64,000 nt of DNA from Auricularia sp. M13 (Eukaryota > Basidiomycota > Agaricomycetes > Auriculariales > Auriculariaceae): positions 3,472,001 to 3,536,000 of the forward strand of contig CM073202.1 of assembly GCA_037042915.1 (NCBI GenBank), read 5' to 3'. Below, piece after piece: positions 22,060 through 34,218 of the stretch. The first letter of the stretch is position 1. The number at the start of each line of letters is the position of its first letter. The translations under genes were made by a program, and so were the position numbers. Below the pieces are notes generated by a model. It saw only the letters and a list, made by a program, of their open reading frames with translations. It had not been told where the DNA came from and did no database searches.

Positions 22060-23564
22060 ATGGCACCTCGTACCGTCTACAACCCGTGCTCCTTGAGCTC
22101 TATTCGGTGCGTCATGACTTCCTCGTGATCACGCAACGACTTCAGGCTGACCCTGCGGACGATTGCGCCAGGCCGGGATCCGACCACACAGCGTCGCTGC
22201 CGCCAGAGATCCTCAGCCAGTGCTTCCTATATCTTCCATTTTTCGACCGCTTTTACGCAGCCCGCGTCTCGAAATACTGGCAGTCTTCTGCGCTCTCGTA
22301 TAAAGGACTTTGGGCAGACATCCGACTTTCCGCTGATATCCACGTTTCTGAGCACATGGCGCTGCTGCAGCTCGCGTTGGAGCGAAGCGGCCTGCACCCC
22401 ATCGACCTGGAATGCACGACGTGTTTCTACCTGCCGGATCGTATCGTGCAGATGTTGATCAAGCACATGCATCACATCCGCTCCATTACATGGTACGGCA
22501 GCAAGGACTCGGCGGGCTTCACGACCCCTGCGCCCATTCTCGAGCGCTACGTCTATAAAAGCATGATGCCTACCTTCTATCATTTTCTTGGCGGAACTCC
22601 GGGCGTGCTGCGTTACGTGGAATCGGCTCTATTCGCGGTGCCAGCATCGTGTCCGCCGTTTTCGACTGTGACGCACTTGGTCCTTCGCATTCCCAAAGAT
22701 CAATCTTCTCGGGCGCTCAACGACATGTTGGCCCTGTTCCCGCGCCTCGTGTCACTGTCGCTCAAGGGGTTGCTAGTGGACTACGCACTCCTGCCTGGCA
22801 TGGGTACCGCGCCTTCTACGCTCACGCACCTCAGCATCGACACGGACCGTAAAAACTGCAACTTGGGGCCGTACATTTCGAAGTGGTGCCCACACGGGAC
22901 GAAGGATATACAGTTATCAATGCCCGTTCAGGCGAGCTCGCATCTCGCCTTTCTGCTCAGAGACGCCGTTGAAATTTTTGTTGAAGCGGGTCGCTTCAAG
23001 GGTTGGCCCTACGTGGAGGAACTTTATTTTGCCTCGATAAAACTACCCGCACAACGCCTCCTCAAAGTGCGCTTTACCGACTACCCCACCCTCCGAGAAT
23101 CGTCCGACATCATTATTCGCGGCTTGTTATCCAGCGCCTCAGGCTTTGCCCAGTTGCGCCGCTTGACGCTTCCGCTGTATACCCTCCACATGTTCCTGCG
23201 CCGTCGACCTGCGTTGCCCTCGTTGTCACGGGTGGAGATCATCATCCAGGATGCGAGCCGGGAGCAAACCGTCATCGACTTCACGCGTCTGTACTGTCTC
23301 GCGCTGCTGAAATCGTGCGCGCTCTCTTCCATTTCATTCGACATCCGGACACTGCTGCCGAATACTGCTACCGCCGCAGATGCGGCGTCGCTCGTATCGT
23401 ACATCAAACGGTTCGGTCCTGGCGGCGTGCGCTACGTCTTGCGCGGCTTTCCCGCTGATGCCACAAGTGCCATCGCTACTGGCTGCACGGAAGGCTGGAT
23501 CATTGAGCTCGACGGGCCTCAGGTACATCAGCAGCCAGGCGTCAGTGCAGCCCAGACGCTCTGA
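22060..23564 (+). CDS. F-box protein, tandem paralogue B (479 residues)
   Basis: Exons 22060-22106 and 22172-23564 around a 65-nt intron (donor GTGCGT, acceptor GCCAG); lengths sum to a whole number of codons. The ATG at 22060 has a good context (ACAATGG). The F-box is at residues about 25-62 (LPPEILSQCFLYLPFFDRF, VSKYWQSSALSYKGLW), followed by ERSGLHPIDLE, matching paralogue A over the whole length, including the C-terminal FTRLYCLALLKS and GGVRYVLRGFPA blocks, where A has WTRIYCLAFVRH and CGVRYVVRGFSA. A and B are a tandem duplication that has diverged considerably. Presumed SCF substrate receptor. Confidence 0.8.
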
Positions 23565-23765
23565 CGTCTTCGCGCGCTCGTTAACGATCACAGGGACAAA
23601 TGGATGACCCAAAGACGGGATTGTAGCTGAGTTCTACGTAGCATGAAGAGGTGCAGGTTTCATGTGTTTTATTAGATAGATCTACTAGTTTGAATTGACC
23701 CTTTTAAGACTTTCTGGATACCTATTCTGCACCTTCAGGCTTGAGAGAATGACTGTCGCGTTAGC

Positions 23766-24250
23766 GCTCAGTTAGTTATCCCCCGCGGGGTAACTAACAC
23801 GTTACTAACAATGTGTGTTAGTAACACGGTGTTAGTAACATTGTAAATAACAAGTGAGTATATAGTAAGTATATATTCCGAAGACTTGCTGCTGTACCCC
23901 CTGGAGGGGTTGCTGAACAACACCTTGAGGGTATTATGTGTGTTCCCATTCGGTCCTGCATGCGCAGAGCTTCCGGTGAAACCACTGGTCGCAGTCTCAC
24001 CCCCTGGTTGGCCAGGGACACCTCAAGAACCTTCAATTCACTTTGAGCACACGCTACAGGGATTTTGTAGCATCCAGTGGACCTGAGATCACCCAATGCA
24101 TGTGGTTTTATCAAGTGAAGTATCTCACAGCTTCGATGATTTGATACCTCTCCAGTTAGTAACGACACTCAAGCTCAGAGTGGTCGTTACTAACGTGTTA
24201 GTAACTAACAAGTTAGTAACATTGTTACTAACTTTTAGTAACTAACTGAG
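23766..24250. mobile_element. Small inverted-repeat element (MITE-like) rich in GTTAGTAAC
   Basis: GCTCAGTTAGTTA at 23766-23778 is inverted at 24238-24250. Both ends are packed with copies of GTTAGTAAC and its complement GTTACTAAC over about 70 bases, so the ends can pair extensively. The 485-bp unit has no coding capacity. No target duplication could be identified, so the exact borders are uncertain. Confidence 0.55.
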
Positions 24251-25916
24251 CAAGGGGACAGCGGAAGCAAATTGAACGGCACCGGGTTGGTAACCTCTGC
24301 AAGCCACCGAGGCCCGACCCATCCATCCTATCTCCGCGGATATACCTCCGAATTGCCTCCGGATGGCGCCTGTGCACCAATGTTTTATGTAGGATTCGAA
24401 ATTCCTGTATCCTGTGTGATAAGGGATGTCCTATAATGCTCTTGGGGCCTAGATTATTAGCTCCAGGTTACCCACAAGTCTCACCGGAGCATCATCTCGG
24501 AACAGCGATGGATTACATCAGCAATCGGTATGCATCCGAGTATTGCAAGAAAGTCGCAAATACACTCATGGGAGGTACTACTGGGGCAACAGAGCATCCC
24601 AGCTTGCACAAAAGACCAATGATGATGCGGTTCCATGTCAAAACAGTCGCCGTTGGGGTCTCCGGAGCCAAATTCGCCGGGGGCCCGAACCTCTCCAGCG
24701 GAAGATCGACCGACCCATCCATCCTAACCCGGTGTTCCGGATTTTGCCGGCTGGGCCCCCTTGTAACTGAGCGCTATACAGTCGCGTTGAACTCCGGCAT
24801 TCTTGACGTTCCAATGCCTCAAGGCTTCGAAGGTCCGTTCTTATAACTCGCAAGCTCATGCACTCAGTTCTCTGCTCGAGATCCACTCTGCGCAACGGTC
24901 CAACTTCGCGCAGCGGCAGCAATTTCACCCCGCGGCGATCCGGCGGATGCAGCTGGCGGAGTTGGAAAACGTCTGTCTTGACTCTCGCTCGCGGTTCTAG
25001 CCACATCTCCAGCCGCTCATTTCGCCCGTTCTCTCTAGGAAACGATGCAATAGCCAATCTACACGTAGTTCTCCGCTAGAAGACTCCGCGCAGCCATTCT
25101 GCACTGCGGTCGCGTCCTGTCCGCGAGTGCACAAGACGAGTTCGGAGTACAAACAGTGCTTGTGGCTCGCCCATTGTGAAAAAACAGGGCATATGTAAGC
25201 TTAACATTCCTTACATTCCTTGCCTTTCATTCCTTCACCCTACCTCGATCTTGCTGTCCCGCTCCGACGGCGCCGTTGCCCGCCCGTATGACCGCCTTCG
25301 ACGCACGTCGCTCTCAAGCCGCGGATAAAGCTGCACAGCCCACCCATATATCTCCGCTGGGTGCCGGCGCTTATGGAGTTGCCTCTTTGGTGCGTTCCTT
25401 GACTGCTCTTACCGTCATGGTGGCTCATCCGAGTCGCTGTCCGACTACAGGCTGCCACCAACGCTCCGATTCAGAGCGAAAAAGAAACGATCACGTTCCC
25501 AAAGGGAGATCCTCCCTCTCAAATGCGCTAGATAACATAAGCGTTACCAATTCTCCGTTCAGTGTAAGTGGCAGCATGGACCTCACACTGTATGACTGAC
25601 GAAGTTGCTGCTCAATAATATCTTTTGAAGGTCGCCTGTCCACCTCCAGAGCTGACTAGAGTCAGAGTAACATACCTTGCACATGAAGGAAATACTGTGC
25701 TAGTACGCGAAGGCAATTACCTGGGCTACGAGGATCATACCCGTGCTGAGGTCAGCCAATAATTCGTTGATTGAGAGAAGTGGCTACATCCTGCAATTTT
25801 CTCACCACAACTACCACCCTACAGGAATTACGCCTGAAGTTTTCTCTCACGACCACGCCCGTGAGCGATGCGTATGTAGTGATTCGAGAAAGGGACATCG
25901 TCAATATTTGCAAAAT
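24251..25916. other. Spacer, no confident gene
   Basis: Two stretches share CGACCCATCCATCCTA (near 24315 and 24713), hinting at a dispersed repeat. An open frame at 24436-24846 and another from ATG 25286 to 25599 have no recognisable motif. Nothing I can support as a gene. Confidence 0.35.
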
Positions 25917-27276
25917 TTAAAAGCCACAGTACCTATTGCGTACAGCTACTCCGTGCAACATAGACAGGGAGGCTAGGTTACAACCATAGTCCCCGCCTCT
26001 TATATTAGCAATGGTGATACGTAGATATCTGCCTCCCGGTTCATCGAGTGTTCTGAGCAACTGTGTACTCCGAGGTTTGGTGATAGACCGAAATAACCAC
26101 AGGTCACCTGACTCGATTAGTTTTGTGAGGGAGTAGCTTACGCGCGAATCATCGTGAAAATCGAGGTTTCGCACGTTGAAGGTGGGAAGAAATTGTACGC
26201 AGGTTGCGTACACAGTGTCCTCCATACGCGGAAAGTACAGAACCGTGCGTTTATCGATAGAGTGTTCTGAGGTGGCAAGAGGCGGGACAATCATCTTTCC
26301 GAGGATGTGAAAAACGGGAGAGACGAGTACGCTCGGGCGGCCGAAGTACTCCGGATCCTCGTATAAAATGAATTCGAACCATGCCTTGAGTCCGTTTCCC
26401 GAGTAGATAATCCTAAGCGAGCATAAGTAACGACAACTGACGTAGCAGTTCAGCCTCACTGTTCGTGGATTCTGTCTCGTTCGGGGATACCGTTAAGGTG
26501 ATCCGTAAACCTGAATTGAGTACAGAGGTCTTGGAATCTCTGAACGTGAAGGGTCACGGTCAATCCATGGTGCAGGGAATCACAGAGCGTGTGCGCAATG
26601 CGTACCAGATATGAAATGTTCAGTAAAGGCTTGACCACACGTCGCTGACCGTCCATGAAGCGAAACTTCAGGCAGCCAGTTCTAAAACGCTCGGACAGCG
26701 ACTCGGCGTAGCGCCGTCTCTGGCACGCCTCTAGCCCACCATTCTCCAGCTTTCGACTGATGTCATTGAGAGATTCGCTGAAAGCATCGTTGGTGAAGAT
26801 CCGACACACGACAAGAGAGCTTTTGCCGCATACCATTGTATCGCCTGGAGAAGAATCCCAAGCGCATCCACTTGGCTCGTCAACTGTTTGTTAAGCGTTT
26901 CGACGTCCATCTTTCGGCCAAGTATAGTCCAGGCGCACGCGGCCCAGTAGGCTCGCCAGATTCGCTTCCCGTGCTGCCCCTCGATCCGCTTGCGGTGCGA
27001 CTCAATGAGACTAGTGAGGTCGCGCAGAACGCGCGTGCAGGTCTCCAGTAAATGGTTGACGGCATTCTGAGTGGGCGTAGACAGCTTGGGCGCTTCCTTC
27101 ATTGCAGCATCGACACTCTGCAAAGCGCAGGTGAACGAGTCGATGATCGCGATCACAGCGGTAATCTCGCTGGATGCGCCCGATGCGTCGGACAGGGAAC
27201 GGCGAAGAGACCAGGCGAGCTGGAGCACAGTCGTGATGTCGCCGAAAGAGCCGAAAGTGAACGCGACGACAGACAT
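25917..27276 (-). CDS. Uncharacterised agaricomycete protein with helical N-terminal domain
   Basis: Minus-strand exons 27276-26834, 26756-26511 and 26412-25917 join in phase to 394 residues. The N-terminus (SVVAFTFGSFGDITTVLQLA, then SLRRSLSDASGASSEI and ITAVIAIIDSFTCALQ) resembles the helical domain that begins many agaricomycete proteins annotated as ubiquitin-like or STAND-type; I recognise the style rather than a named Pfam family. A middle segment (KPLLNISYLVRIAHTLCDSL) and a C-terminal part (GLKAWFEFILYEDPEYFGRP) follow; no ubiquitin-like fold, NB-ARC or enzyme motif is visible. The 77- and 98-nt introns have good GT/AG signals. The stop after NRYCGF could be a mis-called exon end. Function unknown. 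Confidence 0.5.
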
Positions 27277-28240
27277 CAAGGAAACTACGGGGTGGAGGTC
27301 ACCGCTGAGGAGCAGGAGGCCGTGTCAGGCAACACGAGGCAAGTTCTTCCTCCCATAGCACCCGCTCCGAAGTGCTCGGCATTGTAGCCGAAGCAACATA
27401 TGTGCACAGCTATACAGTAGCTGTCTTTTCCGGAGTAGGCCCGAGCCCAATGCAGAGCAGTTAGGCATAGCAGGGCAACTGAATCCCGGCAGGATGGTCA
27501 ATCTATCAGAGTCTGTGAGAGGGCTTTGGCGAGCTTTGGCATTAGATGCACAGCAGATGCGGCCAATAGCAGACTGAGTGGCGGAATTACGCGTTTTGGC
27601 ACCAAGCGCAAGGATAGATACTTTGCGGATACGTTTCGCGAAGACTGATGAGCTGCGCAAAATGCGCCATGGTGTTGCGGTCGCTGTGGAAGTTGGCGTA
27701 AGGATCAACCGTAAAACTCCGCACATTGCATCCGTATTTTGCCCACTCACGACCATGACCGACTTCGACGTCGGCAGCGCGACGCGCCGCCAGCCGCACG
27801 CCGTCAAGCTATGCACTGGGTCCTGTGCTCTGATTTCATGGCGCATTACCTCCGATGTCTGTTCCAGCGCACGACACAGCAAGGAGGTCTTCAATAAACC
27901 ACCGTTGGTGGACCTTGGGATGGCAGATGCACAGGATTCCAAGGGGATGCTGAAAGCAGTCGCAAAGCCAGCGTAAACACGAGCAATGTTGCCTTCATAC
28001 CATCAAAATCCCGCTCTTGGAACCCGCCCGAGGGCAGTCACATACACGACTCGATTGCTCACAGTTATGCCACGTAAGATGCCTGCCTACTACTGTGATC
28101 ATCTTTGCTAGCTTGGGACGAGGAAATCACATTACACTGTGTTCAATCTCATATTACTTGCCGCATGCCATTCCCCGGAGGTTCTTGCGTCTTGCTTCTC
28201 TTTCCTGGACTTTCTTCTGTAAAATGTGATTTGCTCCTGA
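27277..28240. other. Spacer, unexplained open frames
   Basis: A 132-codon plus-strand frame (27578-27976) and overlapping minus frames are open; none shows a motif I recognise. The region could hold exons of a decayed gene. Confidence 0.3.
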
Positions 28241-30665
28241 GCATGTGATCCGCGCTCCGGCTCCGCTTCGGCGCTCTCCGGCTCTCGCCGTGCTCAGGCG
28301 GTGCTCAGGAGCGCAAAAGCGCCAGAGTGCCCGAGCATTTCGCAACTTGTACTTTCAGCTTCGAGTCTTAGAACAGGTCATGCTCTGTGCTCACAACGGT
28401 ACAGTGCTATGTAAACCCTCTAGTTAATTTAGACTGCAGGAGTACTCTCAGATAGGTCGTACATATTTTTTCTGACTTCAGCCCGATGGTGCAAGGATGC
28501 ACGGCGCGGCCGAGTTGAGCCACCGGATCAGGAGGTGGTTGGGTTTCTGCGGAGTTCGAAAGCAACTTGGCCTCGCCCCACCTCTCGTCGCGCCAGCTCA
28601 AGACGCCCCGCCGCGCCAGCTCCAAACTCCACCCCCCGCTGGCTCAAGACGCCGCAACAGCTTCTGCAAGAGCTGCGCGGGCTTCAAGCTCTGCATCCCA
28701 CGCCCTTCCTTGTCTGCTCCCTGCATGCCTTGCCGTCCATTCTGTCCTGTTCTCTTTTCTGGCTCAAAGGCTCGGTGTGGCTCTGTTGGCTGGTCTGGGA
28801 CTTGGTTTCAGTCTACTGGTCTGGCTGGTACTCTTGGTCTTGCTAATTCAGGCTGCTGCTTCTTCACTCTGGGCTGGGCTGGCTGTTCGCTGTTGTGCTC
28901 TTCTGACACTTATTTTCGCAGGGCACCGGTACGGTACTACGAGGTACGGGATGTTTGCAAAACCTGTCTTCCCGTTACTTAGCTACATTGCAGGTCATTA
29001 TATCTCGGCTTGGCAGCGCGGCGTCCGAGCTACAGGTGCGTGCGTCCCCCAGCATGCGGCCTGCAACACTACTAACGCACTTAAACCGTAGGGCTTTGTG
29101 CGTGATATCAAGGGGGAGTGGTGTTCCGCCATGTACCACCCGTCTGCGGCTGACAGCGCCCGGCCGGTCAGTACAGCACGTAGCTACATTCTTTAGTGCG
29201 GCATAAATTTGTCAATAAACATCGTTTTTCGTACTTTGCCATTATCTCGTGATTCGAGTCAATTGAATAATCCCATGAAGAGAAATAGTAAGAAGCAGAA
29301 CGTGGGGTTGATTTGCTCAGGCTGCTCAGGCGCTGCTCAGGAGCGGAGCGTGAGCACTGAACGGCCCGCTCCGGCCGGCTCAGGAAACCCGAGAACGTAT
29401 GAGTTGCAGACAAAACCAACCAACCAAACCAACCAAGCCAACCAACCAAGGTCGGTTCATACGGATCAAAGTGCCCGACGCTTCGGCCGAGCTGCGAACG
29501 CTCCGGCGGCTGACTCGCTGTCGTCGCCCGGCCGGAAATTTGCGGCGACCCTTTTCATTCCCCACATTTTTCGTCGTCGTCGCTGTCGTGTCACCGCTCT
29601 TGCTGCTGCCGCCGCCGCCGCCGCCGCGACACTACCCGCGCCCGCGAACGCTCAGCCAAAGGCTATCGCAGCCTGCCCCCGGCTGGCCGAGTGCCGCGGG
29701 CTGGCTGTCCGGCAGCGTTGGCCTGCCGCATGACTGGCTGCTCACTGTGCGCGCTGCGCTTCCCCGCGCCCATCATACTTTCTATCGGCTGCGACTGCCG
29801 CTCTACTCCCCCCTTTTTTTTATTCAGTTGTGTTTGACCTCGCATGTGCGCACGGCCGGAGATCAGCATCGTCCAACTCCCCCAACCCATGGCCAGCTCA
29901 TAATCAACTAATGCACTGTGCTTCCCTTTGCTACTTATATCGCAATACTAGCATCCGACCTTTTAACTTCGCTGTCACTGACGAGCTGGTGAATCTCGGG
30001 CGTGATTTATCCTATTGGCTAGCCGAGCTGCAGCTGCCCCAACGCGCTCGAGTATCCACATGTTCCTCGACGCCCAGCGATACTAGTAACCGGGTCGCCT
30101 CTCTCATGCAAGCAGGACACGGGTTAGCGAGTCTGCAGTTGTTTGTCTTGCAATCGATATGCGGGATGACGTCGTCAGTCCGCCGTTGTCAGTCGACCGC
30201 AGTGAAAGACGTGGTATGGTTGTCAGTCGACCGCAGTGAAAGACGTGGTATGGAATGGCCTCAGGCTATACATGACTCAGATCATGCTCGTCTTGTGCGG
30301 CACCCCTCCGTGGCAGGTCGTTTTCTAGTTATTGAGCGTTGAGCTGCTTAGGTACCCTCGACTTGACTCCTGAGTGCTCGGCCCGAATGCTCGGTGCAGC
30401 TTCCGTTTTGCCTCCGCGAGAGTCCGTACTCTCAACAATACGCATAGGACAAGTTCCTTGACTCTGGAAGGGGCACATGATAACGTTTGAAGACCGAAGC
30501 CTGTGGGACCGAGATATTTCTCCACAATATTTGGTTGTTGGTTTGGTTGGTTGGTTTGGTTGGTCGGTTTTGTCCGGAAGTCCGACGTTGTGGGAAACCC
30601 GGGGTCGTTAAGGGGACTTTCCGGCTCTCGCCGGCTCAGGAGCGCTCAGGAGCGTCCGCCACTTT
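28241..30665. repeat. Region with dispersed GCTCAGGAGCG words and inverted CCAAA/TTTGG runs
   Basis: GCTCAGG(C/A)-type words recur at 28290-28320, 29318-29345 and 30630-30655, next to CCGGCTC(T)-rich sequence. A run of CCAACCAAA units at about 29408-29450 is matched in inverted form by TTGGTTGG units at about 30530-30577, both bordered by ACAAAACC or its complement. Between them lies no convincing gene, only hydrophobic open frames near 28567-29091. The right edge (about 30660) abuts the truncated start of an F-box pseudogene, so this repeat may have replaced that gene's 5' end. Confidence 0.4.
30186..30253 (+). repeat. 34-bp tandem duplication
   Basis: A 34-base unit containing GTCAGTCGACCGCAGTGAAA and ending in GTGGTATGG occurs twice head to tail with no visible change, so the duplication looks recent. 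Confidence 0.7.
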
Positions 30666-31737
30666 TACAGAAGTTGGCGACGTGATCTGCGCTTCGTATG
30701 TGTGTCGTTCATAGCGCAGCTCGGAACTGGCATTTCTCGAGCTTCGACTGGGTGACGGAGGATTCTCCAACTCAGAAGCAACGGTCCGTCTGATACGCTT
30801 TTTGTACACTGCGCTGTCGCGTGCCCGGCAACATCCCGTGGACCTGCATATCAATTCTTGTGTACACCCAGCCATCATCGTGTTCAGTCTCCGTCTGCAC
30901 TCGCACCATATGAAGTCGATCTCATGGATCGCTCCCGGTCTCGTCTCGCTGACCTTTCCCACGCCCGTTCTGCGATGTTTTTCCTGCAACCACTTGGTGC
31001 CATTCCCCGTCGACCTATTTGATACTTCGCCCGGTCGCCTCGGGAGTCTCGAAGTTATGAACGTGCTTTCCCTGCCCGTCGCGTGTCCAGCTCTCAGGAA
31101 CGTTGCGCACCTCACGGCGTCCGCCGCGTTTCACGAAGAAACAGACGGAGTCCTCGAGCCGCATATTTCTGTTGATGCAGCGCCTGGTATCACTGAAGCT
31201 CTCCGATTTCTCTTATTCCACGTGTTCGTTTCTTCCTACGGGTCCTGCGCCAGTCACACTTCAAAGTGTGCCCCTGTCGGCTAATCAACATGCGTGCGAT
31301 ATCGTCGCACCGGTTGCGCCGTGGCGGAGACCGCCTCACTGCTACAAATACGCCTATTTCAGTATCAACGTCTCCGCCTGCCGAACGGTCGACATGGGCA
31401 TCATTTTCGAGGACGCGGTGAAGTATTGATCTGAAGGAGACTAATGTCCAGTTCGCTTCGACAACGGCCCACGGCCGGCCGCGCGACTTTGCACTCGCTG
31501 CCGCGGAGAATATCGATCCGACCGCGCCGCGCGAGCTGACCGGGCTCCTGCAGAGGCAGCTCCGACGTCTGCGCAAACTGCGCACTCTGCGCGCCAAGAG
31601 CTGTTGCTCGCTATCCTGCGCTCGCCCCTTCTGCGCAAGTTTTCACAAATTGGAGACGACGAACGTGCGTCTGATCCGCGGGAGAGAACAGGACTGCAAC
31701 ATCTCAGCCAATGTACGGGATATTGAGGCCCTTGGGT
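30658..31737 (+). pseudogene. F-box gene remnant (5'-truncated, frameshifted)
   Basis: Starting near 30658 the frame reads EVGDVICASYVCRS, then a stop where relatives have tryptophan, then RSSELAFLELRLG and SRARQHPVDLHI, which align with the F-box end and the ARxxHPVDL signature of the gene at 50353. The frame changes near 31140 (FLLMQRLVSLKL continues in another frame), a stop follows at about 31427 and similarity goes on (HGRPRDFALAAAENID). The LPPEIL part of the F-box is missing; it ends at the repeat region. Clearly a decayed member of the local F-box family. Confidence 0.7.
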
Positions 31738-32074
31738 CGCGCGGAATGTCCTCGTCGGATGACCAGTATTGGTGAAAGGCGAGAGCAGCCGCGCCACACC
31801 AAGCCACAAGCTAGAAATGTGAGATGCCCAGTGCATTTTGTTGCGGAGAGGAAGGCGAGCAGGTCGCTATTAATCTCCTCGAGCAAGTGATGTAGCTGAA
31901 GCCAACGCAGTGCCTGCTCAGCGATGCCTCAACGCGCCTTGTGCTGTACCATTTCGACATCAGAAGCACTGCGTACACATCTAATAGAAAGCAAAATGCG
32001 CCAGCTGTGTATGCAGACTGGCATTAAACGATATACACGTCGGGAAGCGTAGTAATTGCGGGCAGATAGACCAA
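31738..32074. other. Spacer between two convergent F-box pseudogenes
   Basis: No gene or repeat recognised. Confidence 0.4.
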
Positions 32075-33575
32075 CTACGTCTCCACAAAAACGCTACTAG
32101 TCTGACCAACTCCGAGACCCTTCACGCAACTCGCTGTGAATCCTGTTACAACGACGAAAAGTGGCCCCTGCACGATAGCTTCCAGGGCAGCGGCCAGTCG
32201 CACAGCATCCGAATGCTCAAGCTTCGACGGCGGCTCTGCCGAAATGTAGATTGCGATATGGGACAATTGTCCCGGTCGGAATCTGCGCAGGAACTCGAGC
32301 TGATCACACTCGAGCTCCGACCTGTCCTCACGGTGAGGAGCAGCGTGTCTCTTCTCCATGGTGATGCGCACACATTGAAGCGCACGCCAGTCCTGCTCGT
32401 CGAAATCCAGAGCCGCGTCAAGTCGCGCCACGGGCCCAGAGATCTCTCGTAATCGCGTTGAGTCGACGAACATGATAAGAATGTTGCTGGCAGTGGAAAA
32501 GACGTCGCTCAAGATCCCGGCTTTGAGAAGTGTGCAGGTCGATGCCAAGCCAGCAGCGCGACCGGCTGCGTCGCGTCCCGGCGTGGTGCATATTTCCAGG
32601 GCCGCATGGGTGACTGCAAATGAGATCGCCGTCGCGCCGGCGAAGAGGACATGCGACCGAAGGTGGAGAAAATGGGACAGGCGCCGCGTGATCTCGACGG
32701 TGCGCAACTCCTCCGTGCGCCAGAGACGAACGTATAGCACAATGTCGAAGGATGAAGAGGTGTCCTCAAGCGCGAGATGCGTAAGCGTCCTGGGCGCCGG
32801 GCCCAACGGAAGATGATGATCGACACAGGAGATCTCGCTCAGCGCCAGAGATTCCAGGACGAGCATCAGCTCAAACATCCGCTCCAAGCCCAACAGTTGA
32901 GCCCGAGGCTGGCGGACGGCCCAACCGAGGCCCGCTGTGAGGTGTGTAACATGGCTCAGCGCTGGACACGCAGGCGGTAGCCGGAGGCTGAAAACGTGAA
33001 GTCGGCGCAAGCAGCCGGGGATCCCGCCGCAGAGATCGAGAGGCAGGTGGGTCAGAAGTTCGCGACGCAAATCCTCCAGCAGAGGAGCAGACTGACGAAG
33101 GAGCTCGTGCGGCAATGCATGAGGCCATGAAAGAGAGCGCACACGGTGTATGTTGTCCGCAAGGTTAGCCACAGCTTTGTCTAGGGTATCTGCAGCTTCC
33201 CGACCGATATGAATATCCAGAAGTCACTGGCCCGAACGCGAGATAGCTAATTTCAGAATTTCTGCGCAACGCAGACCATTGCGGTCTCCCGTAGTTGGTG
33301 GTGGCGATTTTAACCCCTGCATCGCGCAGAATTGCCGCGTAGGAATCTCGATATAGGATCATAGTCGGGGAAAGGCGAGAGCGGCTCCGCGCCCACGAAC
33401 GAGAAACATGAGATGCCTTTATGCATTCGCAGCAGGACAGAAATGCAAAGCAGGCAGCAAGGATTTCTGGGGAGATTGTATTAGCTGAAGGCGAGCGCAG
33501 TCGTTGAAGGTTGTGTAGCGGTTCGGCCAGCGCAAGGCGGAGAACTGTTTCGCCATCTGGCGCACTAAGAATCAT
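32075..33575 (-). pseudogene. F-box gene with frameshift and two premature stops
   Basis: The ATG at 33575 opens a frame with an F-box start (ISPEILAACFAFLSCCECIK, ASHVSRSW). Just after VSRSW, near 33385, the similarity jumps frame to GAALAFPRL, then meets a TGA where relatives have Trp (RL*SYIEIP) and a second TGA in the RSGQ*LLDI signature, before an open frame of 365 codons runs from about 33172 to 32075 (NIHRVRSLSW, CGGIPGCLRRL, CPALSHVTHLT). The long 3' frame suggests recent decay. Closest in the window, by its SVGECIK/SCCECIK box, to the remnant at 40836-41183. Confidence 0.65.
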
Positions 33576-34218
33576 CCAAGTTTGTCATAGAAAGATATGC
33601 TCCGGAGAGTGTCAACGCACCAATCGATAGTGGATGGGTGCGCCTTGACATCCTCCTTGAGTACGAAGCAATGCGCCGGCTCGCGATCGTTGTGGTTCCC
33701 AGTCAACATGGCTGGCGATGGTATTGCACTGCAGTAGGTGACAGTCGATCACGGCGCACACCGGAGAAGACTGGAAATGCAGGTCAGTGTGCAATAGCAA
33801 AGATGATCAGAGCATAATCACGCATTTAGCAACGGTCGAAGAAGGGCCGCTGCTTACCGGTTTGTTATCGGCAAAGCCAAGTTATAATTACCGTTGTCAA
33901 CTCCGCTGCGTCTCTTCCGTGCCGTCACCATGCCCGCCTCACACATGCGCCTGAAATGGCGCCGCGCATCTGATACCACGCACGATGATCCAAAACACCG
34001 TCCCGCTTCCATCGCCACAGCATCGTCAGCGAAAGGTGCAAATTGCAGCCGTTGACCCGATCTGTCCCAGCGACGCATTGCAGCCTCGAGGCAGAAAGTA
34101 ACATTGACGTCAAGCACGGGGCTGCATCCGTACTCAATGTCCCAAGCGCGCGTCAATCGCTGCCAGCAGCGGCCCAGACGTGGAAATCGTGCCCAGCTTG
34201 CTTGTTGACCGTCTGTCA
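33576..34218. other. Divergent promoter region of two F-box genes
   Basis: Lies between the minus-strand pseudogene and the plus-strand gene at 34219. No gene supported. Confidence 0.4.

Noticed and set aside
24436-24846. 136-codon frame as a gene
   Set aside because: No motif, composition like the surrounding spacer, shares a dispersed repeat word.
28497-29100. Hydrophobic open frames as a membrane protein
   Set aside because: Three overlapping frames are open, all low in complexity (CTGG-rich DNA); no start context or splice support.
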